NCBI GenBank assembly: GCA_012516535.1
Contig: JAAYWP010000102.1
Coordinates: forward strand, 1-38,537
Source: Syntrophomonadaceae bacterium
Lineage (GTDB): Bacteria > Bacillota > DSM-12270 > Thermacetogeniales > Thermacetogeniaceae
Reading direction: 5' to 3'
Length of the DNA stretch: 38,537 bases
Under the pieces are notes generated by a model. That model did not search any database, was not told where the DNA came from, and saw only the letters and a program-made list of their open reading frames with translations. Position 1 is the stretch's first letter, and each line of letters starts with the position of its first letter. Shown piece by piece: positions 8,551 to 15,324 of this stretch. The translations under genes and the position numbers were made by a program.

Positions 8551-9156
8551 AATGCGCGAAGTATAACTCTCACTACAAGGAATACAGACAAACTTCCCAT
8601 CTCTCACCCTTGCCCTGGGTTCCATCACCATTTCACCACACTTGGCACAAGGCACTGAATTAAAGATTCGTGCTTTCTCAGGCAGGTCCACTTCGATTTC
8701 CTGCACCTGCAGCAGTTCATCCTGTGGAGCCTGCAGTATATCAGAGACCACCTTGAGCTGCAGCTTTTTCATCTTTTCTTGATCTTCCGGGGTCAGCTCA
8801 CCACTGCGCCAGCGATCCCTTAAAGTTACAAACTCCTCAGGAAACAACTGCTCATTGGGTGTCACTACGATCCGAACCGCTTTTCCTGTATCCCGGCAGA
8901 CGAAGGTATAAGCATTTTTCCCATAATCTTTAAAAATAAGGTTGCCCTTCCCCATTGTACAGCCTGTTACAACCTGGACCGCATCAACACCACAGTTATC
9001 GGTCTCAGTTATGACCACCACTTCTTCATCTGGGGCTCTTTTAGCCTCAATCAAATCCATCCCTGCTTTAGCAGCCCTGTATCCGAAAGCAAGGCCAAGA
9101 CAGACATGGCCATGAAACTCCATTGCCTTTTCCCAATCAGTTTTTTCCCGACACAT
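8542..9156 (-). CDS. FmdE-family protein with C-terminal zinc finger
   Basis: A 204-residue protein of the FmdE family (named for an ORF in the formylmethanofuran dehydrogenase operon). The N-terminal domain shows MEFHGHVCLGLAFGYRAA, then TETDNCGVDAVQVVTGCTMGKGNL and AYTFVCRD, with conserved His and Cys residues that bind metal in relatives. A Zn-finger of the CxxC...CxxC type closes the protein (VPCAKCGEMVMEP...FVCIPCSE). FmdE proteins commonly sit near molybdo- or tungsto-enzyme genes; the exact role is unclear. The ATG at 9156 is 8 nt from GGGGGG; the longer frame from 9264 lies inside the structured leader and is rejected. It converges on fdhD, which fits a shared Mo/W theme. Confidence 0.85.
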   Translation of the reverse strand: MCREKTDWEKAMEFHGHVCLGLAFGYRAAKAGMDLIEAKRAPDEEVVVITETDNCGVDAVQVVTGCTMGKGNLIFKDYGKNAYTFVCRDTGKAVRIVVTPNEQLFPEEFVTLRDRWRSGELTPEDQEKMKKLQLKVVSDILQAPQDELLQVQEIEVDLPEKARIFNSVPCAKCGEMVMEPRARVRDGKFVCIPCSESYTSRISG

Positions 9157-9184
9157 GTTTAATTCCCCCCTAATATAGAAAATA

Positions 9185-9238
9185 GACACCTCAAGAGTGC
9201 ACCTTTCATCCTGAAAGGAAGAACACCTCCATGGTGTC
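9185..9238 (-). promoter_or_regulatory. Structured 5' leader RNA upstream of fmdE
   Basis: Read on the minus strand, a nested stem-loop can be folded. The closing stem is GACACC (9238-9233) with GGUGUC (9190-9185). Inside it is a symmetric 6/6 internal loop AUGGAG/UCUUGA, then GUGU (9226-9223) with GCAC (9200-9197), then a perfect 7-bp hairpin CCUUUCA/UGAAAGG around a GGA loop (9218-9202). It ends 28 nt before the fmdE start. I do not recognise it as a known riboswitch class; it does not match the Moco element as I remember it. Confidence 0.5.
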
Positions 9239-9371
9239 ATTTTCATAATATATTGTTTCGACACACTATTATGATATCCTTCCCCACTTCTGTTTTGTAA
9301 GCAAAATAAATAATAAACCCTTTATAACTCACCCATCAATTACCAAATGAGTAATATAGTTTATACCAAAG

Positions 9372-9387
9372 AAAACACTATTGTTAT
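9372..9387 (+). repeat. Left copy of a 16-bp direct repeat bracketing the hydrogenase-like operon
   Basis: The 16-mer AAAACACTATTGTTAT occurs here, 45 bp before the small-subunit start, and again exactly at 12060-12075. The two copies enclose only the three-gene hydrogenase-like unit. Confidence 0.8.
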
Positions 9388-9432
9388 TAGAGTTATGTAA
9401 ACCTTACTGTGGATATTATGGAGGACATTTTT

Positions 9433-10371
9433 ATGGGCAAGAAGGTATTTGAGCAGATGGTTAATGATGCAGTTTCCTCGGGGAACTTCATACAGAAACT
9501 TTTGCCCTTTGTAAAAGAACATTGCAAAGAAAAACTGCCTGTCATCTGGATAGAAACAAATGACAGCGGTGACAACAATATTTCTTTCATGAATTCAACC
9601 TTCCCCTACCTAGGGCAGATATTTGATAATTTAATCGACCTTCTCTACAGCAACACAATGATGGCTGCCCAAGGAAAGGATGCTGTATTTTTGTTGGAAC
9701 AGGCAGTAAAAAAATATGCTGGTCATTATACCCTTGTGGTGGAAGGGGCCATACCTGTCCGTGACAATGGCCTCTATAACATAATCTACAAAACAAAGCA
9801 AGGCAATGTCACAGCACTGGAAGCAGTAACAGAACTGGGTAAGACAGCAAAATATGTTATAGCAGCAGGTACCTGTGCCAGTTTTGGCGGACCTTCTGCT
9901 GCTCGTCCAAACATCACCGGCAGTATGAGTGTTCAAGCGGTTTTGCCCCGGGAAGTAATCAGGGTTAGCGGATGCCCTGTCAATCCCGACTGGTTGGTAG
10001 GAACCCTGGCTCACCTTCTTTTATATGGTAGGCCGGAACTGGATGATCAGGGGCGACCTGTGCTTTTTTACGGCTTTACAATACACAGGCACTGCCAGCG
10101 GCGGTCTTACTTTGACACGGGAGATCTGGCTGATAGCCTGGGAGACATCAGATGTATGTTTTCACAAGGCTGCATGGGACCGAGAACCTTTGCTGACTGT
10201 CCATACAGGCAGTGGATCGACCATATAAACTGGCCTGTCAAAGCCAGTACCCCCTGTATCGGCTGCACCAATCGTGATTTTCCTGATGGCTCTACTCCCT
10301 TTTTCACTCCGATGCCGCAAAAAGGCGCAAATGAACTGGGACCACAAACAGGAGGTAAAAATAATGAATAA
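9433..10371 (+). CDS. NiFe-hydrogenase-like small subunit without proximal CxxC
   Basis: A 312-residue homologue of the electron-transfer small subunit of group 1-like NiFe hydrogenases. Distal and medial cluster ligands are present: His218-x2-Cys221, Cys241, Cys247, Cys256, Cys275 and Cys278, and two proximal-type cysteines, Cys148 (AAGTCASFGG) and Cys181 (VSGCPVNPDW). The first proximal pair, normally DCTGC after the VIW strand, is replaced by NDSGDNN (residues 43-49), so both signature Cys are missing while the flanking VIW...STFP...MMAAQG context is conserved. There is no Tat signal peptide, so the protein is predicted to be cytoplasmic. The ATG at 9433 has GGAGG 8 nt upstream. It overlaps the large-subunit start by 8 bp. 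The missing ligands make normal hydrogen turnover doubtful. Confidence 0.88.
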   Translation: MGKKVFEQMVNDAVSSGNFIQKLLPFVKEHCKEKLPVIWIETNDSGDNNISFMNSTFPYLGQIFDNLIDLLYSNTMMAAQGKDAVFLLEQAVKKYAGHYTLVVEGAIPVRDNGLYNIIYKTKQGNVTALEAVTELGKTAKYVIAAGTCASFGGPSAARPNITGSMSVQAVLPREVIRVSGCPVNPDWLVGTLAHLLLYGRPELDDQGRPVLFYGFTIHRHCQRRSYFDTGDLADSLGDIRCMFSQGCMGPRTFADCPYRQWIDHINWPVKASTPCIGCTNRDFPDGSTPFFTPMPQKGANELGPQTGGKNNE

Positions 10372-11734
10372 AAAGCGCTTTATTTTCAGCCCTGTAACAC
10401 GTTTAAGCGGCCTTTTATCTGTAGATGTTTTTCTGGAAGAAGGTGTGGTAAGGGAAGCTAAAGCCAGTTCAACTTTTTTTCGCGGTTTTGAATGGATCAT
10501 GAAAGGCAGGCAGATTACAGATGCCGTTTACTTGACACAGCGCATCTGCGGCATCTGTTCGCTGGCACATGGGGCAGTATCCAGCTACCTTGTTGACAAA
10601 ATCTATGACAATGAAATCAGCGAAAACGCCCAATACCTGCGCAATATTATGTTCGCTGCCGATTTTTTACAGAATCACATCAGACACTTTTATATATTCA
10701 GTATTCCGGACTACGTGAGAATGCCTAGCCATCCTCCTTTTCACGGGCAGAATAAAGCAGACTTAAGACTGGATGAAAAACAAAACAGGTCCATCGCAGA
10801 AAACTACTTTGAGGCTGCAAAAGCATCCCAGAGATGCCACGAAATACTGGCGCTTTTCGGAGGAAAAGCACCCCATCAGCACAGTTTTCTCTTTGGGGGT
10901 GTCACTGCTGCGCCTACTGCTGACAAGATCAATAGAGCCCTGGCACTGCTCTCATCAATAAAGGAGTTTATCCACAGCCGAATGCTGCCTGATACTGAAA
11001 TTATTGCCCATACTTACAATGATTACTTTACCATCGGGAAAACCCCACCCCGCCTCCTTTCCTTTGGGCTGTTCCGCTTCGGGCCAAAAAATGAGAGAGT
11101 GCTATGGGAGAGCGGAGTTTTAGTTAATGGCCGGATCAAACCCCTACAGCCGGAACTGATCAGTGAAGAGGTAACCAGCAGTTGGTTTAAACAGGTCGAA
11201 ACAGGTGAACCAATACCCGATCCCAGAAAACCGGGAGGCTACACCTGGGTGAAAACAGCTAAATATGATGGAGAGTTCTTTGAGGTAGGGCCCCTGGCCA
11301 GGATGCTGATCAATGGCAAATATCATGGATCAACAAGCACCATGGATCGCATTACCGCCCGCTCCCTGGAGACCGCTTTGATCGCTGATCTGATGGAAGA
11401 ATGGCTGTTAAGGCTGAAACCAGGACCACCACCATTCAACCATAAAAAAACACCGGTTAGAAACAGTGCTGTATCTATTACCGATGCCATGCGGGGAGCA
11501 CTTCTTCACAAAGTGATACTAGCAGGGGAACAAATTAGTAAATACGATGTTATAACACCAACAGCATGGAACTTTTCACCAAAAGATCAGCTAGGAAAAC
11601 ATGGCCCTGTGGAGAACGCACTGATCAACACAGAAATACCGCCTCATGTCCCTGCAGAGACCGTATTGGGGCGCATCATCAGGTCCTTTGACCCCTGCCT
11701 TTCCTGTGCCACCCATGTAGTGACTGTTACCTAG
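10364..11734 (+). CDS. NiFe-hydrogenase-like large subunit
   Basis: A 456-residue NiFe hydrogenase large-subunit homologue. The L1 motif RICGICSLAH (Cys62, Cys65) and L2 motif DPCLSCATH (Cys445, Cys448, His451) are both complete, so the four Ni-Fe ligands are retained. After the L2 histidine only five residues remain (VVTVT), far shorter than the usual C-terminal peptide of roughly 15 or more residues that the maturation protease removes; hydrogen sensors of the HupV type also lack a long tail. The ATG at 10364 is chosen because GGAGG lies 8 nt upstream and the start overlaps the small-subunit stop; the frame upstream of it lies within the small subunit. No hydrogenase maturation protease or hyp gene is in the window. 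Confidence 0.9.
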   Translation: MNKKRFIFSPVTRLSGLLSVDVFLEEGVVREAKASSTFFRGFEWIMKGRQITDAVYLTQRICGICSLAHGAVSSYLVDKIYDNEISENAQYLRNIMFAADFLQNHIRHFYIFSIPDYVRMPSHPPFHGQNKADLRLDEKQNRSIAENYFEAAKASQRCHEILALFGGKAPHQHSFLFGGVTAAPTADKINRALALLSSIKEFIHSRMLPDTEIIAHTYNDYFTIGKTPPRLLSFGLFRFGPKNERVLWESGVLVNGRIKPLQPELISEEVTSSWFKQVETGEPIPDPRKPGGYTWVKTAKYDGEFFEVGPLARMLINGKYHGSTSTMDRITARSLETALIADLMEEWLLRLKPGPPPFNHKKTPVRNSAVSITDAMRGALLHKVILAGEQISKYDVITPTAWNFSPKDQLGKHGPVENALINTEIPPHVPAETVLGRIIRSFDPCLSCATHVVTVT

Positions 11735-11805
11735 AATATTTCCTCCTCTACAGCAGATAATAAACCTGTATCAGTTAGTTTCGACATAACAGAAAGGGGA
11801 AAAAG

Positions 11806-12060
11806 ATGCGGGAGATCAGTATCGATCTGGGGCCAACAATCGGCACCGGGGATATAGAAATCATCAAAGCAGCAACATCAAAAATGGAGCCTGGGGATCA
11901 CCTGCTGCTGAATTTAGAAGCGGCAGATGCCCATGAAACAGATAGAATTTTAGCCCTGCTGGAAAATGAAAACATGGACTACCAAACTCATGGCAGCCAT
12001 AGCGGACAAAGGTTTATAATTATTGCTACACCTCGAGGCAACACAAAAAAGCCCCACTAA
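11806..12060 (+). CDS. Small TusA-like fold protein without the CPxP motif
   Basis: An 84-residue protein starting at ATG 11806 with GAAAGGGG 6 nt upstream, 71 bp after the hydrogenase large subunit on the same strand. Its pattern, a short strand (ISIDLG), a helix (DIEIIKAATSKM), the turn MEPGDHLLLNLEA, a second helix (DRILALLENENMDYQ) and a final strand (QRFIIIATP), matches the TusA/SirA/YedF sulfur-carrier family. The functional CPxP motif expected at the first helix reads TIGTGDIEI, with no cysteine anywhere in the protein. The TusA relationship is my pattern judgement and needs a profile search. It is probably the third gene of the hydrogenase-like operon and may be a binding or assembly partner. 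Confidence 0.6.
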   Translation: MREISIDLGPTIGTGDIEIIKAATSKMEPGDHLLLNLEAADAHETDRILALLENENMDYQTHGSHSGQRFIIIATPRGNTKKPH

Positions 12061-12075
12061 AAACACTATTGTTAT
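12060..12075 (+). repeat. Right copy of the 16-bp direct repeat
   Basis: Exact second copy of AAAACACTATTGTTAT. It begins at the last base of the TusA-like stop codon and runs into the stop codon of znuB on the other strand, so it lies exactly at the boundary of the hydrogenase-like unit. Confidence 0.8.
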
Positions 12076-12914
12076 CCATTTTTAACAACCCAGCGCTTTT
12101 TGAAAAGGGTGAACAGTTGTTTGATCCCATAACTCACAATAAAAAAGGCGAGTGCAACCAGTACAACACAGCCTCCAGCAGCCAAACCGAACTGGTATGA
12201 AGCAGTTAGTCCTAACAAACTGGACAGCACTCCCAGAGCAAGGGATAGATAAACCACCTGACGGAAACTACGCCCCACAATTAGGGAAGTCAACACCGGG
12301 ATCACCATTAAAGCCCCAACCAGCAGGGTGCCTACTACTCTGAGACTGACAGCAACGGTCATAGCTACTAATAATATAAAGATGCGGTTGAGCAAATCAA
12401 CAGGCAACCCTGACACCCGGGCGGCTTCTTCATCTGAACAAATAAAGTACATCTCCTTTGCCATGAAAATCAAAAATAAGAGCACAATTGTCCCTACAAT
12501 TAATATCAACCAGAGATCAGCAGCACTGACGGTCATCAAACTACCGAAAAGATAAGAGGTGATATCCAAAGCTCCCCCTCTAGACAATCCAAAGAAAACA
12601 ACAGCTAGGGCAAGCCCAGCACTCATCACCAGAGCCAGCAGTGCATCAGCTGAAAGCCGGGAGCGCACTCTTAGGTAATCCGCTATCAATGCCCCAACAG
12701 TAGCTACCCCCAGGGTAAATAAAAGTGAAAATTCAGCAGCAACCCCGATCAAAAGCCCAAAGGCAACCCCAGCCAGAGAAATGTGAGCAAGGGTATCAGC
12801 CATAAATGAATAGCGGCGCAGCACCAGAAAAACGCCTAAAGCAGGGCAGATCAGCCCTGTTATAAGACCTGCGAACAGAGCACGAATCATAAAATCATAG
12901 TGCAGCATATCCAT
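12072..12914 (-). CDS. znuB: Zinc ABC transporter permease ZnuB
   Basis: A 280-residue integral membrane protein of the ABC-3 (ZnuB/MntB) family with about eight hydrophobic segments; recognisable parts are ALFAGLITGLICPALGVFLV, the helix pair with DTLAHISLAGVAFGLL, and VGTLLVGALMVIPVLTSL. It forms the membrane channel of a metal importer with ZnuC and ZnuA. The ATG at 12914 is favoured by AAGGAG upstream; a TTG directly before it is a possible alternative start. It is the last gene of the zur-znuA-znuC-znuB operon, 51 bp after znuC, and converges with the TusA-like gene. The zinc assignment comes from the linked Fur-family gene, and manganese cannot be excluded by sequence alone. Confidence 0.9.
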   Translation of the reverse strand: MDMLHYDFMIRALFAGLITGLICPALGVFLVLRRYSFMADTLAHISLAGVAFGLLIGVAAEFSLLFTLGVATVGALIADYLRVRSRLSADALLALVMSAGLALAVVFFGLSRGGALDITSYLFGSLMTVSAADLWLILIVGTIVLLFLIFMAKEMYFICSDEEAARVSGLPVDLLNRIFILLVAMTVAVSLRVVGTLLVGALMVIPVLTSLIVGRSFRQVVYLSLALGVLSSLLGLTASYQFGLAAGGCVVLVALAFFIVSYGIKQLFTLFKKRWVVKNG

Positions 12915-12965
12915 CAACAGTTGTTCTCCTTTTTCTAAATGTGACAAGGTCAGGATGCCCTGCAG

Positions 12966-13697
12966 TTAATTGGCAGCATAAAGGTTCATTCCATAAACAT
13001 CTTTGAGTTTAGCTGGATTCAATACCTCCCGCGGTGTCCCTTGGTAGAGCACTTTTTTGTTGAGGCAGATAATCCTGTCAGCCCAGGAACCTATCTCACC
13101 GATATCATGGGAAACAATAAAAATAGTGATAGCCCGCTCTTTTTTGAGCTGCTTCAGCAAACAATAAAAATCGTAAAGATAACGGTCATCGAGCCCTACC
13201 TGAGGCTCATCCAAAATTAATATATCAGGATGGCCAGCCAGTGCTCTGGCTATAAAGACACGCTGCTGCTGGCCTCCGGACAGCTCCAGGAGCGGCTTAT
13301 GCTGTAATGAAAGAAGCCCCACCATTTCCAAGGCTTCTTCAACCGCCTCCCAATCTTCCCTTTTCAGCTTCCGGCAGAGTCCAATCCTGCCGAAACGCCC
13401 AGCAGCCGCAGCCTCTCTAACAGTCACCGGGAAGCCATTATTAAGAACTGCCCGCTGGGGAACATATCCCAACCTATGCCAATCTTTGAACTGCTTCAAA
13501 GGAGTTCCGAAAACCAGCACTTTCCCACAAACAGGCTCCATAAGCCCTAGGATCAGCTTCACCAAAGTTGTTTTCCCTGAGCCATTGGGGCCGATCAACG
13601 CCAGGTACTCCCCTTTTTCTACTGCTAAATTAATATCTTCTAAAATAACTCTATCACTGTAGGAGAAATAGATGTTCTGAAGCTCGATCACTTTCAT
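12966..13697 (-). CDS. znuC: Zinc ABC transporter ATP-binding protein ZnuC
   Basis: A 243-residue ABC ATPase: Walker A GPNGSGKTT at 36-44, signature LSGGQQQR near 139, Walker B ILILDEP with the D-loop reading QVGLDD instead of the commoner TVGLD, and switch His in IVSHD. It energises uptake through ZnuB. Start ATG at 13697 with AAGGAA 8 nt upstream. It lies between znuA and znuB with short gaps, in the standard operon order. Confidence 0.93.
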   Translation of the reverse strand: MKVIELQNIYFSYSDRVILEDINLAVEKGEYLALIGPNGSGKTTLVKLILGLMEPVCGKVLVFGTPLKQFKDWHRLGYVPQRAVLNNGFPVTVREAAAAGRFGRIGLCRKLKREDWEAVEEALEMVGLLSLQHKPLLELSGGQQQRVFIARALAGHPDILILDEPQVGLDDRYLYDFYCLLKQLKKERAITIFIVSHDIGEIGSWADRIICLNKKVLYQGTPREVLNPAKLKDVYGMNLYAAN

Positions 13698-13714
13698 TTT
13701 CTCAGGTTCCTTCC

Positions 13715-14710
13715 TTATTCAGCTAGCGCTTTTTTCAAATTCTCAAGATTCTGGCGCATCAAATCAAAATAATCAAAGCCTTTATTGATATCCTTCTCTG
13801 TCAAAGCCCCGATGGGATGGAGTACCAGTGTTTCTACTCCGATTTCCTGGGCGATGGTCTCAGCAATCCGTGGGCTGCTAGTGGCTTCATAGAATATATA
13901 CTTAATATTGTGTTGACGAGAAAAATCAATTATTCGTGCCAGAGTTGCGGCATCAGGTTCCTGCTCCGGGGTTATACCCAGAACTGGTATTTGGCAGAGA
14001 CCATAACGGTTTGCCAAGTAGCCAAAAGCAGCATGGGAAACCACAATATCTCTGTTCGGAAACTGAGCAACTGCTGTTGTGTATTCCTTGTCCAGCTGAT
14101 CTAGCGTATCAAACAGCAACTGGGCATTATGCAAGTAATAGCTAGCGTTCTCCCTATCAACCGCCGCAATTTCTTCTGCCATGAAAGATACCATATCTTT
14201 GGCCAGCACAGGGTCCAGCCAGACATGTGGATCAAATACTCCTTCAAGTTCCCCTTCTTGCAAACCCTCAGATCTATTTGCTCGCAGAAAGTTCGTGATT
14301 CCAACTTTTTCTTCTTCTGCAAAGGTGAGAAGAGGAAGCCCTTCTGTAGCCTTAATTACTTTTACTTCTCGGTCTTTCAATTCTGGGAGAATTTTATTAG
14401 CCCATAACTCCATTCCCGCACCATGGTAAATAAAAAGGTCAGCCTCATAAATTCGCTTCATATCTGAGGGTGCAGGTTCCCAGTGATGTGGTTCACTTCC
14501 AGGAGGTATGATTTGGGTGACTGTTGCCCGATCACCTACTATCCCCCGAGCGAATTCAGCCAGTGGATAGATTGTTACTGCAAGCTGCAGTTTTGATTCC
14601 CCATCTTCTGCAGTGGGCTCTGCCTGCTGACAGCCGCTGAGTAGAACCGCAATAAAAATGAACACCATCAAACAGCTACATATTTTCAGAGAATTCCTCC
14701 ACTTACCCAT
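13715..14710 (-). CDS. znuA: Zinc-binding lipoprotein ZnuA
   Basis: A 331-residue cluster A-I solute-binding lipoprotein. The N-terminal hydrophobic segment ends in the lipobox LLSGC, so Cys27 should be lipid-anchored outside the membrane. Metal-site candidates are His in SEPHHWEP, His in FDPHVWLDP, His in VSHAAFGYLA, and an acidic residue in the FYEATSSP region. The loop between the first two His is acidic and not His-rich, unlike many ZnuA. It delivers the metal to ZnuBC. It starts 21 bp after the regulator stop and shares its promoter. Confidence 0.93.
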   Translation of the reverse strand: MGKWRNSLKICSCLMVFIFIAVLLSGCQQAEPTAEDGESKLQLAVTIYPLAEFARGIVGDRATVTQIIPPGSEPHHWEPAPSDMKRIYEADLFIYHGAGMELWANKILPELKDREVKVIKATEGLPLLTFAEEEKVGITNFLRANRSEGLQEGELEGVFDPHVWLDPVLAKDMVSFMAEEIAAVDRENASYYLHNAQLLFDTLDQLDKEYTTAVAQFPNRDIVVSHAAFGYLANRYGLCQIPVLGITPEQEPDAATLARIIDFSRQHNIKYIFYEATSSPRIAETIAQEIGVETLVLHPIGALTEKDINKGFDYFDLMRQNLENLKKALAE

Positions 14711-14731
14711 ATCTCTGTTTGTCCTCCATAA

Positions 14732-15169
14732 TTAATCTTCCCGGCACTGAGCACAGTATCCATAGATGGTAAAACTATGATCCTCAATTTTAAAATCCGA
14801 GTAACACTCCTTTACCCGCTCTATAATATCTACAGGACAATATGCTATTTCTCTAACATAGCCGCATCCTAAGCAAACAAGATGGTGGTGATGTTCCCCC
14901 TGAATAACCAGTTCATAACGCCGTGATTGGTCTTTAAACTGCAGTTCGTTAACAATACCCTTTCTAGTAAAGGTAGCCAGGGTCCGGTATACTGTATCTA
15001 AACTGATACCAGGGTAACGGGATCTGACACATTTCATAACCTCTTCAGCATTGACAGGTTGGCCGCCTGCCTGTGCCCTCTCCCATAGAACCTGTAATAT
15101 TTCCTGGCGCTGTGGTGTCAGCCTCACACCCACCCTTTTAAGGTGTTCGATAAATTCCCCCGGTATCAT
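14732..15169 (-). CDS. zur: Fur-family regulator, probably zinc sensor Zur
   Basis: A 145-residue Fur-family repressor. The winged helix (RLTPQRQEILQVLWE...SLDTVYRTLATF) is followed by the dimerisation domain with the His cluster GEHHHHLVC and two CxxC pairs (CLGC, CAQC) that form the structural Zn site. Its position as first gene of the znu operon makes zinc the likely effector. An AAATTGA-ATG-TCAATTT palindrome covers its own -35 element, suggesting autorepression of the whole operon when metal is sufficient. The ATG at 15169 follows GGAGGAATACC. Fur, PerR or Mur specificity cannot be excluded from sequence alone. Confidence 0.88.
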   Translation of the reverse strand: MIPGEFIEHLKRVGVRLTPQRQEILQVLWERAQAGGQPVNAEEVMKCVRSRYPGISLDTVYRTLATFTRKGIVNELQFKDQSRRYELVIQGEHHHHLVCLGCGYVREIAYCPVDIIERVKECYSDFKIEDHSFTIYGYCAQCRED

Positions 15170-15215
15170 GGTATTCCTCCTAGTTAAGAATTATTCCTAT
15201 TTCTTTGCCATTATT

Positions 15216-15247
15216 ACTTTACTGCGACAAAAATTGAATGTCAATTT
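15216..15247 (-). promoter_or_regulatory. zur-znuACB promoter with overlapping palindromic operator
   Basis: On the minus strand a perfect -35 TTGACA (15244-15239) is followed after 17 bp by a -10 TAAAGT (15221-15216). The -35 lies inside the palindrome AAATTGA-CAT-TCAATTT (15247-15231), a 7-3-7 perfect inverted repeat. Binding there would block RNA polymerase, as expected of a Zur operator; the sequence itself is not the TAATNATTA-type box known from Bacillus. Confidence 0.65.
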
Positions 15248-15284
15248 ATATTATCTGAAGCAGATTACTCCAAATAAGAAAATG

Positions 15285-15317
15285 AACCCTGGAAACATTT
15301 ATATGTTGACCAGGGTT
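15285..15317 (-). terminator. Terminator of the aroF-pheA operon
   Basis: Eight-base-pair stem AACCCTGG/CCAGGGTT, extended inside by AACAT/ATGTT, beginning 8 bp after the pheA stop. On the minus strand it is followed by CATTTTCTTATTT, moderately U-rich. Confidence 0.7.
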
Positions 15318-15324
15318 TAAATCT

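Noticed and set aside
9157-9264. N-terminal extension of the FmdE protein
   Set aside because: The extra 36 codons coincide with the structured leader, and a good ribosome site serves the ATG at 9156.
9265-9371. Clear fmdE promoter
   Set aside because: TTGCTT and CATAAT boxes are present on the minus strand, but their spacing of about 25 bp is not functional.
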